Positions 33,700-44,859 of a stretch of 64,000 nt of DNA are shown in pieces. The notes below the pieces were generated by a model. That model saw only the letters and a program-made list of their open reading frames with translations, made no database searches and had not been told where the DNA came from. Source of the DNA: Trichopus zeylanicus subsp. travancoricus (Eukaryota > Streptophyta > Magnoliopsida > Dioscoreales > Dioscoreaceae); the NCBI GenBank assembly GCA_005019695.1, contig RXID01021791.1, forward strand, positions 310,001 through 374,000, given 5' to 3'. Both the position numbers and the translations under genes were made by a program. Numbering within the stretch: the stretch's first letter is position 1; the number at the start of each line of letters is the position of its first letter.

Positions 33700-33727
33700 G
33701 AAGAAGATGCAAAGGGAGAAATTTGTT
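33700..33727 (+). promoter_or_regulatory. Polypurine tract before LTR 2
   Basis: GAAGAAGATGCAAAGGGAGAAA sits just before TTTGTTTGAGGTG. The matching place at 52865-52894 (GAGAAAATGATGCGAATGAGA) is similar but weaker. Confidence 0.55.
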
Positions 33728-35570
33728 TGAGGTGATTTTTTTCACAATCAAATTTAATTAAAATATGATCAAAATTGAAACTTGTATGCCACTAAGTTGT
33801 GTCTCAAGTGTAGGTCTCAATTGAATCCAAATCATGGTTAAATTTGACTGACAATTGAGCTCATTTTGGACATGAATTCTCAAGAGATTCGGGCTCAAGC
33901 TAAGCTTAATTCAAGTGGGCTGAGTGGGTTGGGTACTTAGATCAAAATCAAACCCATAATTTATCCAAAGTTTAGGCTAAAAAAAAGAACTTTACAAACA
34001 AGTCCTTGGATTGAATAAATTCTTACAAATAGGTCTCAGTTGGATTTTTTTTTACAAATAGATCTCTGGGATTGGAATTTTATGAAAAAAATCATGAAAG
34101 CTCTGAAATTTTGAATCAGTCCATGCAAAATATAAGGTTTGCAAATCAACTCCTCAAAAATTCTAATTTTTATAAATAAGTCCTTCAAAAATTTTTATTT
34201 AAGATTTGGTCCAAATTTTATTCAAAAAAGACTCTAAAATTTTTTAAATTTTATAAATAAATCCTTTTATAACAAGGTCCTAGAATTTACAAGATTATAA
34301 TTTGGTCCAAATTTTTTGAAAAAATTCACAAGTATCCTCTTAGAAATTTGATTTTGCACTTGAATATATTTTTTTAAATACATCTTATCTTGATCCTCAT
34401 CCAAAGATTTCAAAACATATCCATATCAGGAATTTAAATAATCAATTTTGAAACAAACCAGGAATCCACATCCATAATAAATCTCATCCAAAACTAGATA
34501 AATAGAACTTCAATTCAAATTTTGAATGAAGAATCTGATCATTTTGATGATTTGAATCATGATTTTATTATCTTCTCAATTCTTATGTAACTTCATGATC
34601 TTGCAAATCAAGAGAAGAATTTGAAACATGAGCAAAACGCAAGTCCGCAAGAAAAGGAGTCAAAGGAATTGAGAGTTGAGCATAGCAAAAAAAGAGGAGA
34701 GAAATTAATAAGTGAGCTTAAATCTTATCTTTTTTGCCTATTCTTTTATCCTTGCTTCTCTTTCCATTGTAGGGGCCATCTCCTCCTCACCACCACACCC
34801 TGCGCTACCATCACTGCTTGTGACCTCCACCTCACCACGCTCGCCTAGCCATCTCCTTCCCTATCATGATTGGCCCAGCTCTGCTGGCCTTCACCTCCAT
34901 GCTCGCATAGCCCATCATGCCTGTCACCAACCTGAAGCCTTCCCTGCTCAAGCTTTGCACCACTAGCATGCCGCAAGACCACCCCGGATCTCCTTTCACC
35001 AGCCCAAGCCCTCCTCCTCCTGTGTTCTATCCCATTGATTTGCCCAGCTGTGCTGACCTATTTCTCTCCACACCTAGCCTCCTTATTGGAGCACCTTTAG
35101 GTAGCTAATGCCACCTCTTCTTCTTCGACCTTGCCCTTCCATGGCACCTTGCTCACTAGTGGCTTTGGCAACTACTTGAGGCCCAACCCATATGTGCTTT
35201 TCACCATAGCTGGATCTAGTTGGATCTAGACAATTTGATTCAAAGATGATCTTGGGCTTGATTCATGCATAGATGAAATACAAAAAGAAAGGGGGCTAGC
35301 CTATAAGGAAGAAGAAGAAACTCAAAAAGAAGGGGGCTTCTCTTTGTTTTTTAAAAAAGGAAAATTCACCCATTAAAAAAAATTAGGAATTGAAGAAAGG
35401 AGGCATCGTAAGAGAAATAGAGAGGAAGATTCAGAAAAAAGGAGGAATTGGCTCACCCCCCACGCTCTAGGCCACCCACGACTTTGCTTGTCTTGTCTTG
35501 CCACATCCATGCTTGCACGACCATCATATACTTTCTCATGGCCATCCGCAGACCCCTTGCATGTCATCCC
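33728..35570 (+). repeat. LTR 2 (3' LTR of element 1), truncated
   Basis: TGAGGTGATTTTTTTCACAATC to about 35570: AT-rich head, possible intron (34712-34772), GC-rich block (34773-35210) and the purine-rich stretch that precedes minisatellite A in other copies. It stops where an inverted PBS and LTR tail begin (TCCCACCGGGTGTATCC, from about 35568). Everything past the middle of the LTR is missing. Confidence 0.68.
34712..34772 (+). other. Possible leader intron in LTR 2, 61 bp
   Basis: GTGAGCTTAAATC at the donor, a T/C-rich tract, and CATTGTAG|GGGCC at the acceptor, at the same place as 20531-20595. The TATA box of this copy is not clear. Confidence 0.35.
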
Positions 35571-35588
35571 ACCGGGTGTATCCAAATT

Positions 35589-38500
35589 TGTCGGATCAAA
35601 ATTGACCACCCGAGATAGTGAAGACACCGAGGAATAACCTTGAAATAACAAATAAAAAATATGGTGGTTTAAATATGCAATTAGGTGTCATGGGAACATG
35701 ACTTCCAATAAGAACAAGGCCATATTATTAATTACCCTCACAATTATCAGGAATCTCTTAAAGTAAGAAACCTATCTAATAAAATAGAGACATAAAAGAA
35801 AAGTAGGAAGTATTATTTAATTACTTTGAAAAAAGGGATGCATGGCTTAAGCAATGGCATACCCACACATTATAATTTAAAAATTTAAGTTCATAAATGA
35901 CATGAAATAAGGGAAGGAATGGGACGAGATTGATGTTTGTTGCTATCCCACCCCTATGTGCTGGACCGGGTGAAGTTTGACTCGAATGGGTCTTGACCTG
36001 ATTCTTGGCAGATGTTGATAACTTGGTTTCTTGGCATTATTTGGTGGGACATGGAAGGAGATGGAAAGGGTTCTAGTGTGGTTGATAGCTTGGACTGTTG
36101 ATGATTAACTCCTTTTGATTGCATTACAGATAGCTTGTCAAGTTTAGCCTAAAGTGTAGCCGGTAGGTTTGGGCATTGGCATCTAACGTTTTTGATGGCA
36201 TTACCAATGACTTGTCAAATTTAGCTTGAAGTGTGACCTATAGCTTAGGGCATTGGCCATTAACCTTTGATGGCATTGCCAATGACTCATTAGGTTTAGC
36301 TCTTGAAAGGAGCATCATCATCATCTTTGGGAGATTGGGTATCTTGAAGGGAGTGTTACCACTAGCTTCCAGAGTCAGATGCGTCATTAACTGTGTCTTG
36401 AGAAGAATGTCATTAACGACATTAGGGTTGGATGTGTCATCAACTAAATCTTAGGGTTGACTAGCTTGAAGGGTGCACCATCAACTACTTTTGGAGGCTG
36501 ACTAGCTTGAAGGATGGCATGCCATCAATTACTTCTAGGAGTTGACTAGCTTTAAAGTATGACAAATAGTTTTTATGGGTATTATTAGTTGACTTTGATC
36601 GAACAAGATATTTGGCTGAGTAACTAAGCGAGTTCAAGCCTATCTTAGTTTAGTTTGAAATAGATAGTGGTTTTCGCATATGCTGACCATTTTTTATTTG
36701 ATAATCGATAGCCTCTTGGGTGCATTTTTTGATTAAATTTAAGACATTGCCAATGATTTTTGAGCTTGTGTTGGCTTAGCTCGAAGTGTGACTAATGGCT
36801 TCAAGCGTGTTATAAGTTGACCTCTTTTGAGAAAGACATTTGGCTAATTGATTAAGCGAGTTCAAGCATAGCTTTAGTTTAGTTTGGTCTAAAGTTTAGA
36901 CTTGGTTTGGTTTAAGTTTGATTTGATTCGGTTCAACATTCAGAACTTGATTTTGATTTGAGTCTGATTTAATTTGATTTGGGTTAGGCTCAACCTTGAG
37001 TTGGATCCTTATCAATTTCTTAATGGATCTTTAATAGATCATAAATCCAAACCCTTGATAGGTTCTTATTGGAACTTTAATGGATCTTGGATATGACCCT
37101 TGATGGGTTCTTGATGGATCCTTAATGGATTTTAGATTCAAACCTTAATGGGCTCTTGATGGATTTTCAATGGATTTTAGATCTGGCATTGATTGGATTT
37201 TTGATGGATCCTTATTGGATCTTGGATCTGACCTTAATTGGATTTTTAATGGATCCTTACTAGATCTTGGATTTGACCCTTAATGGATTTTTAATTGATC
37301 TAGGCTCAACCTATTAATGGGTTTGGGTTTGAATATGTATGAACTTGGGTTCAATTTTAAGTAGATTTAGGTTCAAGCTTGACCTACTTTTGGTTTAAGT
37401 TCGACGTAGTCTGGGTTTGAATTTGAGTTTGATCTAACTTAATCAAGGCTCGATTTGAACTTTATTTAACCTAATTAGGGTTTGATTTAAATTTGGTTTT
37501 ACCCACTTAGGGTTTAGTTTAAATTTAATTAATTTTGGTATTGACCCAATTTGAACTTGATAGGGGTTGGGTTTCAACCTATTTGGTTTAAATTATCTCA
37601 ATTTGGATTTAGGTCCTATTTAAGTCAAGTATTAGTCCATATATTTGATCAATTTAGGTGCATTTAAGTTGATTTAGTTCTATTCATTGAGTTTAATTTG
37701 ATTCAAGAGCCCTCGGGCTATCATGATAACTTTGGGCAAGCTTGCAAGATGACTTTAAATATGTGAATTTTAAGATTAGCTTGAAAGTGTTAGTTTGAAA
37801 ACTGGCTTAATTGTGAGACTAAAGGCTGGCTTGGTTCATGAGCTTGAGAGCTAGCTTACAAGTGTAAGCCCTAAGGCTAGCTTAGGTGTGAGCCCAAAGG
37901 CTAGCTTGAACATGAGCCCAAAGGCTAGCTTAGGTGTGAGCCTAAATACTGACTAAGGTGCAAGCCTAAAGGCTAGCCGAGTGTGAGTTTGAAGGTAGAC
38001 TAAGTGTGAGCCTGAAGACTAGCTATGTGTAAACTTGAAGATTGGCTGACTGTGAACTCGAAGGCGAGCTTAATTGCAAGCATGAAGGCTGATTGAGTGT
38101 GAGATTGAAGGCTGGCTGAGTGTGGGCTTGAAGAGTAGCTTGAGTGCGAGCTTGAATGCTGACTGAGTGTGAGCCTAAAGGCTGGTTGAGTGTGAGTCTA
38201 AAGGCTCACTTAAGTGTGAGCTTAAAGTCTAGTTGAGAGTAAGCTTGAAGGCTAGCTTAGGTGTGAGCCCAAAGGCTAGTTGAGTGCAAGCCCTAAGGAT
38301 GGTTGAGTGCAAGCTTGAAGGCTTGCTAAGGCACGAGCTTGAAGGTTAGTTGAGTGGAAAGCTCGAAGGCTTGCTAAGTCATGAGCCCAAAGGCTAATTG
38401 AGTGCTAGCCTGAAGGCTTGCTTAGGCATGAGCTCGAAGGCTATCTTGAGTGCGAGCCAAATGGCTGACTTGAGTGTGAACTCAAAGGCTAGTTGAGTGT

Positions 38501-38761
38501 GAGCATGAAGGTTGAGTGAGTGTGAGCCCAAGGCTAGCTAAGTGCAAGCCTGAAGGCTGGCTTAGATGGATGCCCAAAGGTTGGCTATGTGTGATCCATA
38601 AGGCAGGCTTTGGTGTGAGTTCAAAGGTCGGCTTAGTGTAAGCCCAAAGGCTAGTTGAGTGTAAGCCCGAAGGTTGGTTGAGGTGTGAGCCCAAAGCTGG
38701 CTATGTGTGAACCTAAAGGCTTGCTTGAATGCAAGCCTGAAAGCTGATTTAGTGTGAGCAC
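35589..38761 (-). repeat. Partial inverted LTR 3 (modules A, C, B, D, tail)
   Basis: Read on the minus strand it ends ...TTTTGATCCGACA at 35589, as LTRs 1 and 4 do. Minisatellite A occupies about 37730-38761 (GTGTGAGCCCAAAGGCTAGC-like on the plus strand). Module C (TTAATGGATCCTTATTGGATC-like) occupies about 37000-37320. Module D is at about 36000-36880. Confidence 0.72.
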
Positions 38762-39330
38762 AGAGGTCCAATGATAACTATAAGACATCTATGGATACTT
38801 TGGGTAATGTAGCCTAGCCCTTTGAAATTCTTATTTTCTCTTCTAGGAGTATAAGCATATCCTTGAGCTGGATCCCATAGGTTTTTGAAGAAATGATTTT
38901 TTTTTCTTTTGTTTTTTAATATTTGCAGCAATATTTCTTGATTATTTGATTAAGTGTGTTTGGAAAATATTTGGCTATGACTATTGGTTGATAGCCACCA
39001 TTTTCTTTCAGATCCCAAGTTTTCAGGATTTCATGCATGCTTGGGAGGTAAGGAATTGCCTTATAAAATAATATTTCCTTTTCTCCCTTATGTTATGGGG
39101 AAATATAGAAGGTTATTAATTCCTCTATAATATTGGTACTTATCTTGTCTTGTGGCTTAAGTAAGCCATTTGGGACTTTGGTAATAAGGAAAGTGCTTTT
39201 TGCTTGACCTCAATTGTTATCTTCATCAAAAGAATTGCTACCTAGGTAGAATTGTGGGGTTTCTTTATTCAAAGAGTTCGTGTCACTCCCTAGTGAGGAG
39301 GGGTAAAGATCATACTAGCAATTTTCTTCT
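38761..39330 (-). pseudogene. Protease-to-RT spacer of the Tat-like pol (degenerate)
   Basis: The reverse complement matches 49165-49760 on the plus strand: CACTAGGGAGTGACA, GAAACCCCACAATT, ACCTATGGGATCCA, GCATGCTTATA, CATTGGACCTCT. It is the poorly conserved polyprotein part between protease and RT. No single frame survives. Confidence 0.65.
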
Positions 39331-40140
39331 TTACTTGATTAATGGAAGAAAATCCTCTATCATTAGCATAAGATCATTGGTAGTATTTTGTATCATCATA
39401 ATGTACCTTATGAACATTAAAAGGATGTACATCTCCATCAATTTAACATTCTTCACCATCTTCAAAGTATTTGAGACATTGATGTAGGGTTGATGGCACA
39501 CCTTTGTTTTTATGTAACCATGATCGATCACATAGATCTTGGCATCAATCATTAATTTGCTTATTTTCAAAGGTATGATTATGGCTCTAAGACCTCTTTG
39601 GCTATTTTGATTAAATCCTTGGATGGGTATAATTTCAGATGATAGGTAGCACACATCCATAGCTAGAGCCCTTAACATGTGGAGAGTCATCAAATTAACT
39701 GAGGAGCCTAGATTAATAAGGATACGATTTCACTATTTATTGTGATATATAATAGCATAATTTGGTCTGTTGTCCCGATAGGAAGTCATCATTAGTAAAA
39801 GTAACGGTAGGAATCTGATGAGCGTACAAAGACTCCTTCATTTTCTTTTCGCAAAGTTTGCTTGATAATCATTTGGATTTTGCAAGATATTTACCAACAT
39901 GTCCCTGAGCTCTTGTGACATCATTAGGGCATCAAAGATACTTAGCATGGTAGGGATCTTCTGGAGATGAGCTACTATGTTATATTCCACCTTTTTGGGT
40001 GTAGGTTTGGCTTGCGAAGGCTCGACATCCTTGTTTATCTGAATTTCTTTGTCCTTCTCATGGGATGTTATTATCCCTAGACATTGGAGCTTTTCTTGGT
40101 GGTAACACTTTATCATGCCTGAGCTATACTTGATTTGCAT
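39331..40140 (-). pseudogene. Tat-type aspartic protease region, catalytic Asp lost
   Basis: Two frames: 40140-39838 (VEYNIVAHLQKIPTMLSIFD, ALMMSQELRDMLVNILQNP) is the conserved Tat leader before the protease (family: YN-x-x-AHLRKIPALLSVYDAL-M-S). Then 39730-39331 reads RILINLGSSVNLMTLHML and IQGFNQNSQRGLRAIIIPL. The active-site triad expected as D-x-G-S reads N-L-G-S, so the catalytic Asp is Asn. YIKTKVCHQP stands where the family has SYN-x-LLGRPW. In a live element the protease would cut the Gag-Pol polyprotein. Confidence 0.82.
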
Positions 40141-40391
40141 TCCTCAATTGAATGCTAGCATCATGCAACTAATAAGGCTCCTCTTTAGAGTAACTACCAA
40201 GGTTGATCATGTGAAACTAAATGGTGGATCCTTGCCCCTAGTTAGTAGTTTTCAAATATCTTTGGAAGATGTAATTGGATGATAATTGTTCCATTCAGCA
40301 TTAAAGTTGGGCATATGGGGCCTCTTTATAGAGAGATCTTTAGAGACTCTTTCAATAAACTCTTCTATTTCATCAATTGGCATGACCTTCT

Positions 40392-41594
40392 TTAGGACTT
40401 TGTATTTAGGGCATTTATTTCACGGATGTTTGGATTGACTTGATGCAAGAGTTGAGTGGAGTCCAATGTTAGCTTGCTTAATCCTTTCCCAAAATGCCTA
40501 CCTTTCTTTTTGTGCTTACTGATGTAGGGCCTCCCAACACGATCATAGAGTTGTTCTAACTTAGACATAGAGTCATATTCATTGTCCATGTCATTTATAT
40601 ATAATTCATCTAAAGTTGATAGAGGGCATCCTTCCACAGGTTCTAGGACTGAGATTTCACCAAATCTAATGAGTTGACCATTTGCTCCTCGATCACTTAT
40701 GGCAATTGGAATGGCTACTCATTAGGATGTGTGAGTCATCATATGATAGGATGTAGTGAACTTAGATAATTAATTATCTTCAATAGTGTCTAGCTTTCTT
40801 CATTCTGTGCCACCTCTGTAGGGTCATTTGTGTGGCTTTGCCTTTTCTGCTAGTACTTTCTCCACTTTCTCGGTCTCTTCATAGAGCATGGTAGTTGTAC
40901 TTGACATGCACTCTATGTCAACAGTCATAGCCTGTATGCATTCATTCAATACTTGCATTTGGCCCTTAACAAATTTTATATTCATTATGGCTACCTCTTT
41001 TATAGTATTTAGCTATAGCTTGAGCATGCCATAATCACATTTGCAGGCAAAACGCTCTCTAAGACAGTCACCTTGGGGGCAACCCTTGAGAAGACCTGTA
41101 GGATCTTTTATTTTATTAATGACATCTTCCATTAATCTATTTCCTTCTTTCTACCATGCATTTTAAATTTCATCATCACTAAAATTATGGGATGACTCTA
41201 ATGATTATCTTGATTATAAATTTTTCACAGTAAAAATGGCAATACATGTTGCTACTTGGGGTTCATTTTTTGCATTCTTAGTGCTGGAGCCTTCAATTAA
41301 AGCTATAAGTTCATCAAGGAGGAACTCCTTGAGGGTAACTTGATTCCTTTCTCCTTGAACGTATTCCTCCAGGGCATCGATGTATTCTTGGATTGCTGAT
41401 TTCTTGATGTTGTATTCATCTGGTTGAACTAGTTTATTTTCTATATTTTTATTATTTTTCTTCTTGAAGTTTTGAGTACGTGGAGATGGTTGTTCTGATG
41501 AAGATTTCCTTATCACCATCCCAGGATTTTTGGGGTTTTTAGCTATCCTTTTTATAATCTTATTTAGCCATTTAGAGACATAGATCTCCAACAA
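40392..41594 (-). pseudogene. Gag-to-protease linker of the Tat-like polyprotein
   Basis: Frames at 40637-40392 (LSTLDELYINDMDNEYDSMS, KLEQLYDRVGRP) and 41594-41214 (charged, Glu/Lys/Gln-rich) lie in order between gag and protease. No enzymatic motif was recognised. Stops and frameshifts separate the pieces, and 40640-41210 has no readable frame. Confidence 0.6.
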
Positions 41595-42998
41595 GTTCTC
41601 CTATTTGAGTGTATGCCATGCTTCTTCTCTGAAGAAGAGTATGATAAGTGGTTCATGCGTCTCAAATAAAGTAATGTGATTGTGGTGGATGTTTCATGTA
41701 ATGCTGACTTCAAGAGGGCCAATTTTCCCTCTCGATATTCCCTTTCAATCCAATCCTTAAACATATAGTGGTAAGGACAGTAGTTTGGGTGATCCTTTTT
41801 GTTGACTTCATTTGGCCTTTTGTATCCTTGCAATTGGAGGCAAAGCTTTAGAGCATCTTAAAAGATTTTTCCCTCTCTCTTTCAAGAGTATTTCTTCCTG
41901 AGCTTCTGTTAGAAATTATTGGATGGTTATACTTCCCCATCTCCTTTAATAGTTGATAGTTTTTTGAGGGTTACCTGTACTCATGGTGGGGTTTGTAGGT
42001 TTCTTTTGTTCATTTATTTTAAATGCTGCTCTCACATTTGTGGAGGGCTCCTCTCACTTTACCTTATATTTTTCTAGTTTGGAGTTTTGTGAACTAGCTA
42101 ATGTTGGAGGACAATTCTCTCCAACTTCTTGACTAGCACAATTAGATCTTAGAAAGTGTGGATAGAAGATGTACTTAGGTATGGTATCATCCATTTCTTC
42201 CTTATATTACCAAGGACTAGATTTATGGCTTTGAATTTGCTTATGGACTATTCACACTTGATACTGAGATTTCTCACTCATGTGATGAAATCTAAAACTG
42301 ATTCATTATCTCATTTTGGTATTGAAATGAGGTCTGCAATGATCACCTTATCACTGACTCCTCCAAACCTAATTCATAAAACATCTTTCATTTATGACCA
42401 AGTTTGTATGGACTAGTTGTAAACTGGCATACCACTCAAATGCTACATCTATTAAGTTTGCTAAAAATTGGTAGAGTAACAATGAATGGTTATTACTTGA
42501 GTCCACACATAGAGTCAGGAAATGAGCTATGTGTTGTTCAGGATTACCAATGTCATTAAATTGTTTGAACTTAGGCACTATATAGACTTTAGGATATGGT
42601 ACTTGGTCGTGATGACTAAGGTATAATTTATCTACATCATTTATCATACCCATGTCACTTTCTTGTCTTAGTTATGTAATCACCATCTGTTGTACTTACT
42701 ATCGTATGTATGTGGGCAGCTCCATGTTACTGGGAATCCCTAAAATTGGAGATTAGGTATCTCTTACTAGTGGAGGAGGTACTTATGAAGGGCCTACATT
42801 TTCATGGATCTCATCTACAAGGGTTGTGTCTTCTATCACCTTTGTAACTTCCTTAGAAGATTGTCGAGATTACTCCAACTTATTGAGCTTTTGTCTCATT
42901 TGTAGTATCATCTCCACCAACTCCAAGACCATCTTTTGTGCCTCATCCTTCTCTTTCCCTTGTTATCTTAATTGTTCTTGCAATGCTTCCACATTCAT
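41564..42998 (-). pseudogene. Tat/gypsy gag (Retrotrans_gag) relic
   Basis: A start is plausible at ATG 42998 (MNVEALQEQLR...KEKDEAQKMVLELVE, a coiled-coil-like N-terminus). The core at 42653-42369 reads VYIVPKFKQFNDIGNPEQHI, AHFLTLC, VAFEWYASL, matching the gag family pattern K-x-PKF-x-x-F-x-G...P-x-x-H-x-x-x-F...A-x-x-WY-x-SL. The C-terminal piece at 41833-41564 holds DHPNYCPYHYMFKDWIE, the degenerate zinc-binding P-x-YC-x-YH stretch of Tat gags. Stops and frame changes break it in several places. Confidence 0.82.
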
Positions 42999-43347
42999 TT
43001 TCTTAATAGAAGTTATAACCGAGCCAAGAAGTTCTACAAGTAGTTATACCTTCTCTCTAGTGTAGTAGCAAGGATTGGCTCACAAGGGCCCTTTCCTCTT
43101 AAACCTCCTTATTTGTAAGCCTTGTTCATGCAGCATTTTTTTAGCATTTGTCTTATTGAGGCATGGGCTCATGGTCACTTATAGAGTCATGAGAGGAAAT
43201 AACTTTAACAATATGGAAATATTCCTTGTTGACACCATTTGATGCTTTTTTTTCTACAAAAGGGGAACACAACTGATTAGTTTTCAATTGTAATTCTACC
43301 TTGTCTCTATTATACTAGCTAGGATTCTATACTTAGAGGAGAAGTCA

Positions 43348-43370
43348 TGTTCTACCGAGTGTGCTAAAAT
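43348..43370 (-). promoter_or_regulatory. Primer-binding site of the inverted element
   Basis: The minus strand reads AATTTTAGCACACTCGGTAG, lining up with 29224-29247 and 60334-60357, and is followed by the shared ACTTCTCCTC leader. The upstream LTR is reduced to about ten bases before plus-oriented minisatellite A begins. Confidence 0.55.
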
Positions 43371-43381
43371 TTATGGGATTG

Positions 43382-43860
43382 CATACAAGCTAGCCTTTAG
43401 GCTTCCACATAGATAGCCTTCGTGTTTGCATCAAACTTAGCGTTCAAGCTCACACTCAGTTGACCTTCGAGCTCACATCCAAGCTAGCCTTGGAGCTCGC
43501 ACTTAGCTAGCATTCACGCTTGCACTTAGCCAGCTTTTGGGCTCACACTCAACTAGCCTTCGGCCTTTCATCTAAGCCAACTTTTGTGCTCACACTCAGC
43601 TAGTCTTCAGGTTCACATGCAAGCTAGCCTACGGGCTCACATCCAAGCCAGCCTTAGGGCTCGCATCCAAGCTAGCATTCAGGCACACACTCAACTAGCC
43701 TTTGAGCTCACATCCAAGTTAGCTTTTGGGCTCACACTCAGTCACCCCCCAAGCATGCACCTTTTAGCTAGCTTTTGAGCAAGCACACTTAATCCAAGCC
43801 TCAAGCTCGCACATCTAAAGTCAGTCTATAGGCTCACTTGAAGTTTTCATGATAGCACAA
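43382..43860 (+). repeat. Minisatellite A, short array
   Basis: About 20 loose copies of a ~24-bp unit (GCTAGCCTTTGAGCTCACATCC-like), more diverged than the arrays at 21355 and 45962. It ends at the ATGATAGCAC junction piece that precedes module B in other LTRs. Confidence 0.85.
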
Positions 43861-44850
43861 GGACTCTGGAATCAAATTAAACTTAATAAGCGAAACCAAA
43901 TTGATTTAAATGGACTATCAAATTGGTCTAAATCAACCAAGTTAATGGACTATAACTCAAATTAAACTAAATCCAATCCAAATTAAGTTAATACAAACCA
44001 AATTAGCTCAGACTCAACCCTAATCAGTCAAGTCAGGTTAATTCAAAATCAAGTCAAGTTCAAATCAAACTCAATTTAATTTGAACTAAGCTCAAGTTAA
44101 ACACTAATTGGGTTAAATCAAGTCTAAACTTAAGGTTAAGCAAGTTAAATTGAACACAAAGTCAAAGAAGAATTAGGTTGAGCCTAAACTGAACTTGAAC
44201 CAAAGTCTTATTGAGATAAGAGTCTAACACAAGGTCAAACTCGATCTAAACTAAATAAATCAGACTAGAGCCAAAATTGAGTTCTAAACATTAAACTGAA
44301 TCAAATTAGACTCGGACTAAAATCAATATTGCTCCCATGGGAGTCAAAGATTAGTATTCGACAAATATTCCTTTGAAAATCAATGCCAAGCTTGGTGAAT
44401 TGAACTTGTCATCATAAATTGAATAGTCACCGTCATGCCAACAATGATTTTGAAATTGGTTATTTCACATGGTTCTCCTTGTCAGGCTATAAAGCATCAA
44501 TGCAAACCCAATCATCAAAAGTTCTGGGAAGAGGAAACTAGGATATACCATTATCTCTTAGGAAGAGATTAGTGAATCACAATTCAATCAAGTTTTGAAT
44601 ATTGAGCTAAATCAAATTAGATTTGATCCAAAGTCAAGTTTGAACTTCAAACTGAACCAAATCAAACTCAACAAAAACAAGTCAGGGCTAGTTGACAATA
44701 AGCTCAAAGTTGTCGATGACACTTTGAATTTAATTGACTACATGCTAGGATAGTTTATCGAGTATCAAATTGAAAATGACAAGCCAAGGTCACTAACTAT
44801 TTCTCCAAGAAAGAAAGCAAGGTCAGCTATCTGCATAGCTTTTATTTATT
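43861..44850 (+). repeat. LTR module B and following unique piece
   Basis: AT-rich repeats of AAATTAAACTAAATCC and CCTAATTGGGTT until about 44330. Then come pieces shared with 27960-28200 (AAACTAG-A-ATATACCATTAT, GTGAATCACAATTCAATCAA, GATGACACTTTGAATTTAAT). Module C and most of module D are missing. About 150 bp near 44340-44500 has no counterpart that I see. Confidence 0.6.
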
Positions 44851-44859
44851 TTTCTTTGA

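Larger units (their letters stand above)
29248..33727 (+). mobile_element. Internal region of non-autonomous Tat-like element 1
   Basis: From the PBS to the 3' LTR start (33728) I find no gag, protease, RT, RNase H or integrase. It is collinear with 60334-64000, with diagnostic pieces in the same order: GTAGAGAAACCTAGTTAATATG, GGCATCATCAAGT..., GCAAGGGTCAAACCCATTCA, AGTGAGATCTTCATTTCC. Copy 1 lacks about 550 bp present in copy 2 (61895-62441). Short frames (for example 31784-32032, 82 codons) are not maintained between copies. The 3' part is a tandem array (32090-33620). Confidence 0.65.
35571..43370 (-). mobile_element. Inverted Tat-like element: gag-protease fused to half an LTR
   Basis: On the minus strand: PBS region (43370-43348), gag (about 42998-41560), linker, protease (about 40140-39331), 400 bp more of pol leader, then at 38761 an abrupt switch into minisatellite A of an LTR (38761-37730), modules B/C (about 37680-36880), module D (about 36880-36000), tail and PBS (35990-35571). 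RT, RNase H, integrase and the front half of the 3' LTR are gone. The order shows that the same element family as the plus-strand copies once carried gag and protease. Only about ten bases of its 5' LTR remain (43371-43381). Confidence 0.72.
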
